Positions 62,002-64,000 of a DNA stretch of 64,000 nucleotides are shown here, in pieces; positions within the stretch are counted from its first letter, which is position 1; each line of letters starts with the position of its first letter. Source of the DNA: Paenibacillus sp. SYP-B3998 (GTDB lineage: Bacteria; Bacillota; Bacilli; Paenibacillales; NBRC-103111); the NCBI RefSeq assembly GCF_010820665.1, contig NZ_JAAIKC010000002.1, positions 124,001-188,000 of the forward strand, read 5' to 3'. The notes under the pieces are model-generated. The model did no database searches and was not told the origin of the DNA. It saw only the letters and a program-made list of their open reading frames with translations. The position numbers were made by a program, and so were the translations under genes.

Positions 62002-62922
62002 ATGGATAAGCGTCTGACCCGCACTGATTATTTATTCGCCCTCATGTTTATCTTTATGCTTGTTTGTATACTAGGCGCCTTCTTCTACGGCTTAAGGCTC
62101 GGCCAAGAAAAATCGGATCAGAAGTATGACAAAATCTTGCATGCAGACAAGGGCACTGCCCAAGAAATTGGAGCCTACGATCAACAAGTTTTGGTTTCTT
62201 ATTACCATACCATCTTTTTACCCTTTAGGGAATTTCAGAATAAATGGTTTGAACAGATGAATCAGATCGAACTTGGCAACTCGGCAGTAGACGCTTCGGC
62301 TGTTCTCAAGGAATTGTCTAAAGTCGCTGATGAGAAATACAATCTGTTGATGAGTAAAAACATGCCTGCTTCCTCCCCCCTTCTGGTACAGTCTCATCAG
62401 GGATACCTAAAAGGGCTTAAGCTTTTTGCAGACACTTTGAAAACGTACCAAAGCAAAGCAAACGGGATGAGCGCTTCCCAGCTTCTAGCAGCCATTGATA
62501 ATGACGCTTACTTCCAAGAAGCGAAAACACAGTCACTAACCGCGCAAAGTAATTATTTCAGTTCGATTGTGGCTTGGAACGGAACCATTGATCACGACTT
62601 GGAAGCCTTCGATCCGAATAACAATGCTAACTTGGATCAATGGCGGGCTATGAATGTAAATGTGAAGAATCTTTACATCACTACAAAATTACTTAAAAAC
62701 AAAGCATTTTCACCCTTTTATCCCCAAGACTTAACAATTCGCATCGATGAATTCATCGCTTCTGGACAAGCCAAGAAAATGAATGTTAACGATGTCAACC
62801 AAATGATGGATCTTCTACTAAGCACAAATGCGGTAAGATCAGGGGATTTCGTAAAAGGCAAAGCTAAATGGTATCCAAATGAATTGCTTCCCCAACTTCC
62901 ATTTTTCTCTGATGTAAATTGA
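62002..62922 (+). CDS. Uncharacterised single-pass membrane protein
   Basis: A 306-residue protein with one N-terminal transmembrane segment (residues about 12-32) and a long helical extracytoplasmic domain. I do not recognise its family. The ATG at 62002 follows AAGGAG by seven bases. It is divergent from the CPBP gene and ends at a terminator. Confidence 0.75.
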   Translation: MDKRLTRTDYLFALMFIFMLVCILGAFFYGLRLGQEKSDQKYDKILHADKGTAQEIGAYDQQVLVSYYHTIFLPFREFQNKWFEQMNQIELGNSAVDASAVLKELSKVADEKYNLLMSKNMPASSPLLVQSHQGYLKGLKLFADTLKTYQSKANGMSASQLLAAIDNDAYFQEAKTQSLTAQSNYFSSIVAWNGTIDHDLEAFDPNNNANLDQWRAMNVNVKNLYITTKLLKNKAFSPFYPQDLTIRIDEFIASGQAKKMNVNDVNQMMDLLLSTNAVRSGDFVKGKAKWYPNELLPQLPFFSDVN

Positions 62923-62928
62923 TTAATC

Positions 62929-62957
62929 AAACCGGACGCTCAGGCGCCCGGTTTTTT
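62929..62957 (+). terminator. Terminator after the 62002 gene
   Basis: AAACCGG and CCGGTTT with an inner CGC/GCG stem, then TTTTTT on the plus strand; it lies between convergent genes. Confidence 0.82.
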
Positions 62958-62962
62958 ATTTA

Positions 62963-63286
62963 TTAATCGTATTGAAATCCTCGTAGCATACCGATGGCCG
63001 CCATGCCGCCTTCGATATTAATGACGCGATCAAAGCCATTTTCACGCAAAAATCCCGCTACATGATAGCTGCGGACGCCATGGGCGCAAACGAGGTAGAT
63101 GTCCTTGTCTTCAGGTAGCTCCCCTAAGCGATGTGGAAATTGCTGCATAGGGATTAGTACAGCCTCATCTAAATGATAGAATTCCCATTCGTGAGGTTCT
63201 CTTACATCTACGATGAGGCTGTCTTTTATAAGATTTTGATCTAGTGCCTCCAGAAATTTATGCGGCTGGATATTCATTATCTCCAT
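62963..63286 (-). CDS. Rhodanese-like domain protein
   Basis: A 107-residue single rhodanese domain. The active-site cysteine loop is LVCAHGVRSYHVA near residue 66, and LIVDVREPHEWEFYHLDEAVLIP opens the fold. It may transfer sulfane sulfur; the acceptor is unknown. GGGAGGA precedes the ATG at 63286. It is divergent from the serA leader. Confidence 0.88.
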   Translation of the reverse strand: MEIMNIQPHKFLEALDQNLIKDSLIVDVREPHEWEFYHLDEAVLIPMQQFPHRLGELPEDKDIYLVCAHGVRSYHVAGFLRENGFDRVINIEGGMAAIGMLRGFQYD

Positions 63287-63477
63287 GATTTTCCTCCCTT
63301 AATGAATTACCTCAATGAAATTTTTTTTTTATTGAGAAGAATAGCGAAATTAGGCTTTTTTCCAAGCTTAATGGATTGCATTCTCCTAACGCATACTATA
63401 AAATAAATAACGAAAAGGATGCAAGCCAAACCTCCTTGCTCAAATATGGCTTTCATGTGAAAATGATTCGACGTGTA

Positions 63478-63506
63478 TTGACACAATTTCAAACCCATGT
63501 TAATCT
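63478..63506 (+). promoter_or_regulatory. Candidate promoter of the serA transcript
   Basis: TTGACA at 63478-63483 and a weak -10 TAATCT, 17 bases apart, lie upstream of the T-box leader. Confidence 0.5.
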
Positions 63507-63532
63507 TATGAAAATTCTATAACACAGTAAAG

Positions 63533-63801
63533 CGTTGACGGAGCCAAGTAAATAAAGTAGCTTTCAGAGAGCCGATGGCAGGTGCGAATCGGCAGCGAAC
63601 ATTTTACGGAGCACTCCAGAGTCATTGCATTGAAATAAGTAGATGCAGTCGGAATAGGAACCCGTTACAGTTCCAGGTCGCAAGACCAGTGAGGCTGTCC
63701 GTGTGAACGGGTAGCGAATTAGGGTGGTACCACGAAATCAATCTCTCGTCCCTTTGGCTACAGACTATATGTCTGTAACTGAGGGGTTGGGAGTTTTTTT
63801 T
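63533..63801 (+). promoter_or_regulatory. T-box riboswitch, serine specifier (AGC), upstream of serA
   Basis: The leader has the T-box sequence AGGGTGGTACCACG at 63721-63734 and the stem-I motif AGAGAG with GGTGCGAATC. In stem I the lower helix GGAG/CTCC and the upper helix GTAAA/TTTAC enclose a loop whose 3' side reads GGAGCA. The codon AGC (63610-63612), followed by A, is read by serine tRNA. Uncharged tRNA-Ser would favour the antiterminator and so serA expression. The product makes serine, which fits. Confidence 0.88.
63743..63801 (+). terminator. T-box-controlled terminator before serA
   Basis: CTCTCGTCCCT pairs with GGGGTTGGGAG, closing a hairpin with an inner CAGAC/GTCTG stem, followed by eight Ts. 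Confidence 0.85.
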
Positions 63802-63830
63802 ATGTTCATATTCTAAGGAGGCACACAACA

Positions 63831-64000
63831 ATGTACAAAGTATTAGTATCTGATCCAATTAGCGACATGGGAATTCAAATGCTTTATGATGCAAGCGACG
63901 TCGAGGTTGTTAAGCAATCTGGACTCTCCGAAGATGAACTTGTGGCAATCATTGGTGACTATGATGCCCTCCTCGTTCGCAGCCAAACGAAAGTCACTGA
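63831..64000 (+). CDS. serA: D-3-phosphoglycerate dehydrogenase (3' end outside window)
   Basis: SerA oxidises 3-phosphoglycerate in the first step of serine synthesis. Only 56 codons are in the window. The start MYKVLVSDPISDMGIQML and DALLVRSQTKVT match the substrate-binding N-terminus of the family. AAGGAGG precedes the ATG. Its serine T-box leader supports the call. Confidence 0.9.
   Translation, partial: MYKVLVSDPISDMGIQMLYDASDVEVVKQSGLSEDELVAIIGDYDALLVRSQTKVT

Noticed and set aside
63307-63498. 63-codon minus-strand frame upstream of the rhodanese gene
   Set aside because: A/T-rich, no ribosome site, and it overlaps the likely serA promoter region.
63622-63858. 78-codon minus-strand frame over the T-box
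   Set aside because: It is antisense to a structured RNA leader and to the serA start.
1-64000. CRISPR array, complete insertion sequence or prophage
   Set aside because: No regularly spaced repeats, transposase, integrase or structural phage genes were seen.

Overview
The window is an almost continuous piece of Firmicutes chromosome, most likely from Paenibacillus or a close relative in the Bacillales. Gene order follows the Bacillus subtilis region bshA-bshB1-mgsA-dapB / ypjDCBA-qcrCBA-ypiF / tyrA-hisC-trp-aroHBC-cheR-ndk-hepT-menG-hepS-mtrB / hbs-spoIVA-yphF-yphE-gpsA-der-yphA / fni / ypfD-cmk-ypfB-ypfA / ypeB-prsW-gudB-mecA. Sporulation genes (spoIVA, spoVIF, ypeB, ypjB), bacillithiol synthesis, TRAP and a T-box leader fit a spore-forming Gram-positive. 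Nearly all genes are on the minus strand. The plus-strand genes are ypjC, a lipoprotein deacetylase, one unknown membrane protein and serA at the right edge. Species is an inference; no rRNA is present.

Layout. 1-4.1 kb: bacillithiol synthesis, methylglyoxal synthase, dapB, a TPR protein and a MazG-like enzyme. 4.2-9.7 kb: ypjC/B/A and the menaquinol:cytochrome c reductase operon qcrABC with ypiF. 9.8-15.8 kb: an LCP protein, an IDEAL-domain protein, an unknown 383-residue protein, a histidine phosphatase, an ECF sigma/anti-sigma pair, a candidate small RNA and a polysaccharide deacetylase. 16-27.6 kb: the aromatic block aroC-aroB-aroH, trpEDCFBA and hisC-tyrA. The trp leader carries an 11-triplet TRAP site and an attenuator, and the TRAP gene mtrB itself lies at 35.2 kb. 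27.7-34.4 kb: a 54-codon gene, cheR, ndk, then hepS-menG-mqnP-ubiX-mqnA-hepT, an isoprenoid-quinone operon of futalosine-pathway type. 34.5-37.2 kb: an unknown protein, mtrB, a PAP2 protein, tRNA-Pro(GGG), a probable group II intron remnant and hbs. 37.4-45.4 kb: spoIVA, a yphF-like lipoprotein, two 2Fe-2S ferredoxins around a nucleotidyltransferase-fold gene, yphE, spoVIF, gpsA, plsY, der. 45.2-58 kb: YIEGIA with a 59-residue partner, yphA, fni, the S1 protein ypfD, plsC, cmk, ypfB, a PilZ protein, ypeB, a zinc-ribbon protein, prsW, gudB, a primase-helicase-like protein and mecA. 58.3-64 kb: accessory cell-surface genes, a decayed CAP/copper-amine-oxidase-like gene, a CPBP protease, a rhodanese and a serine T-box leader before serA.

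Most of the region is conserved housekeeping. The parts that deserve attention are the primase-helicase with a broken TOPRIM active site (55.8 kb), the candidate small RNA with a perfect sigma-A promoter (14.8 kb), the trp leader, recurrent stem-loops abutting ribosome binding sites, the ferredoxin/nucleotidyltransferase block, the missing sleB between prsW and ypeB, and the pseudogene with an 18-bp palindrome. No CRISPR array, complete insertion sequence or prophage was seen.
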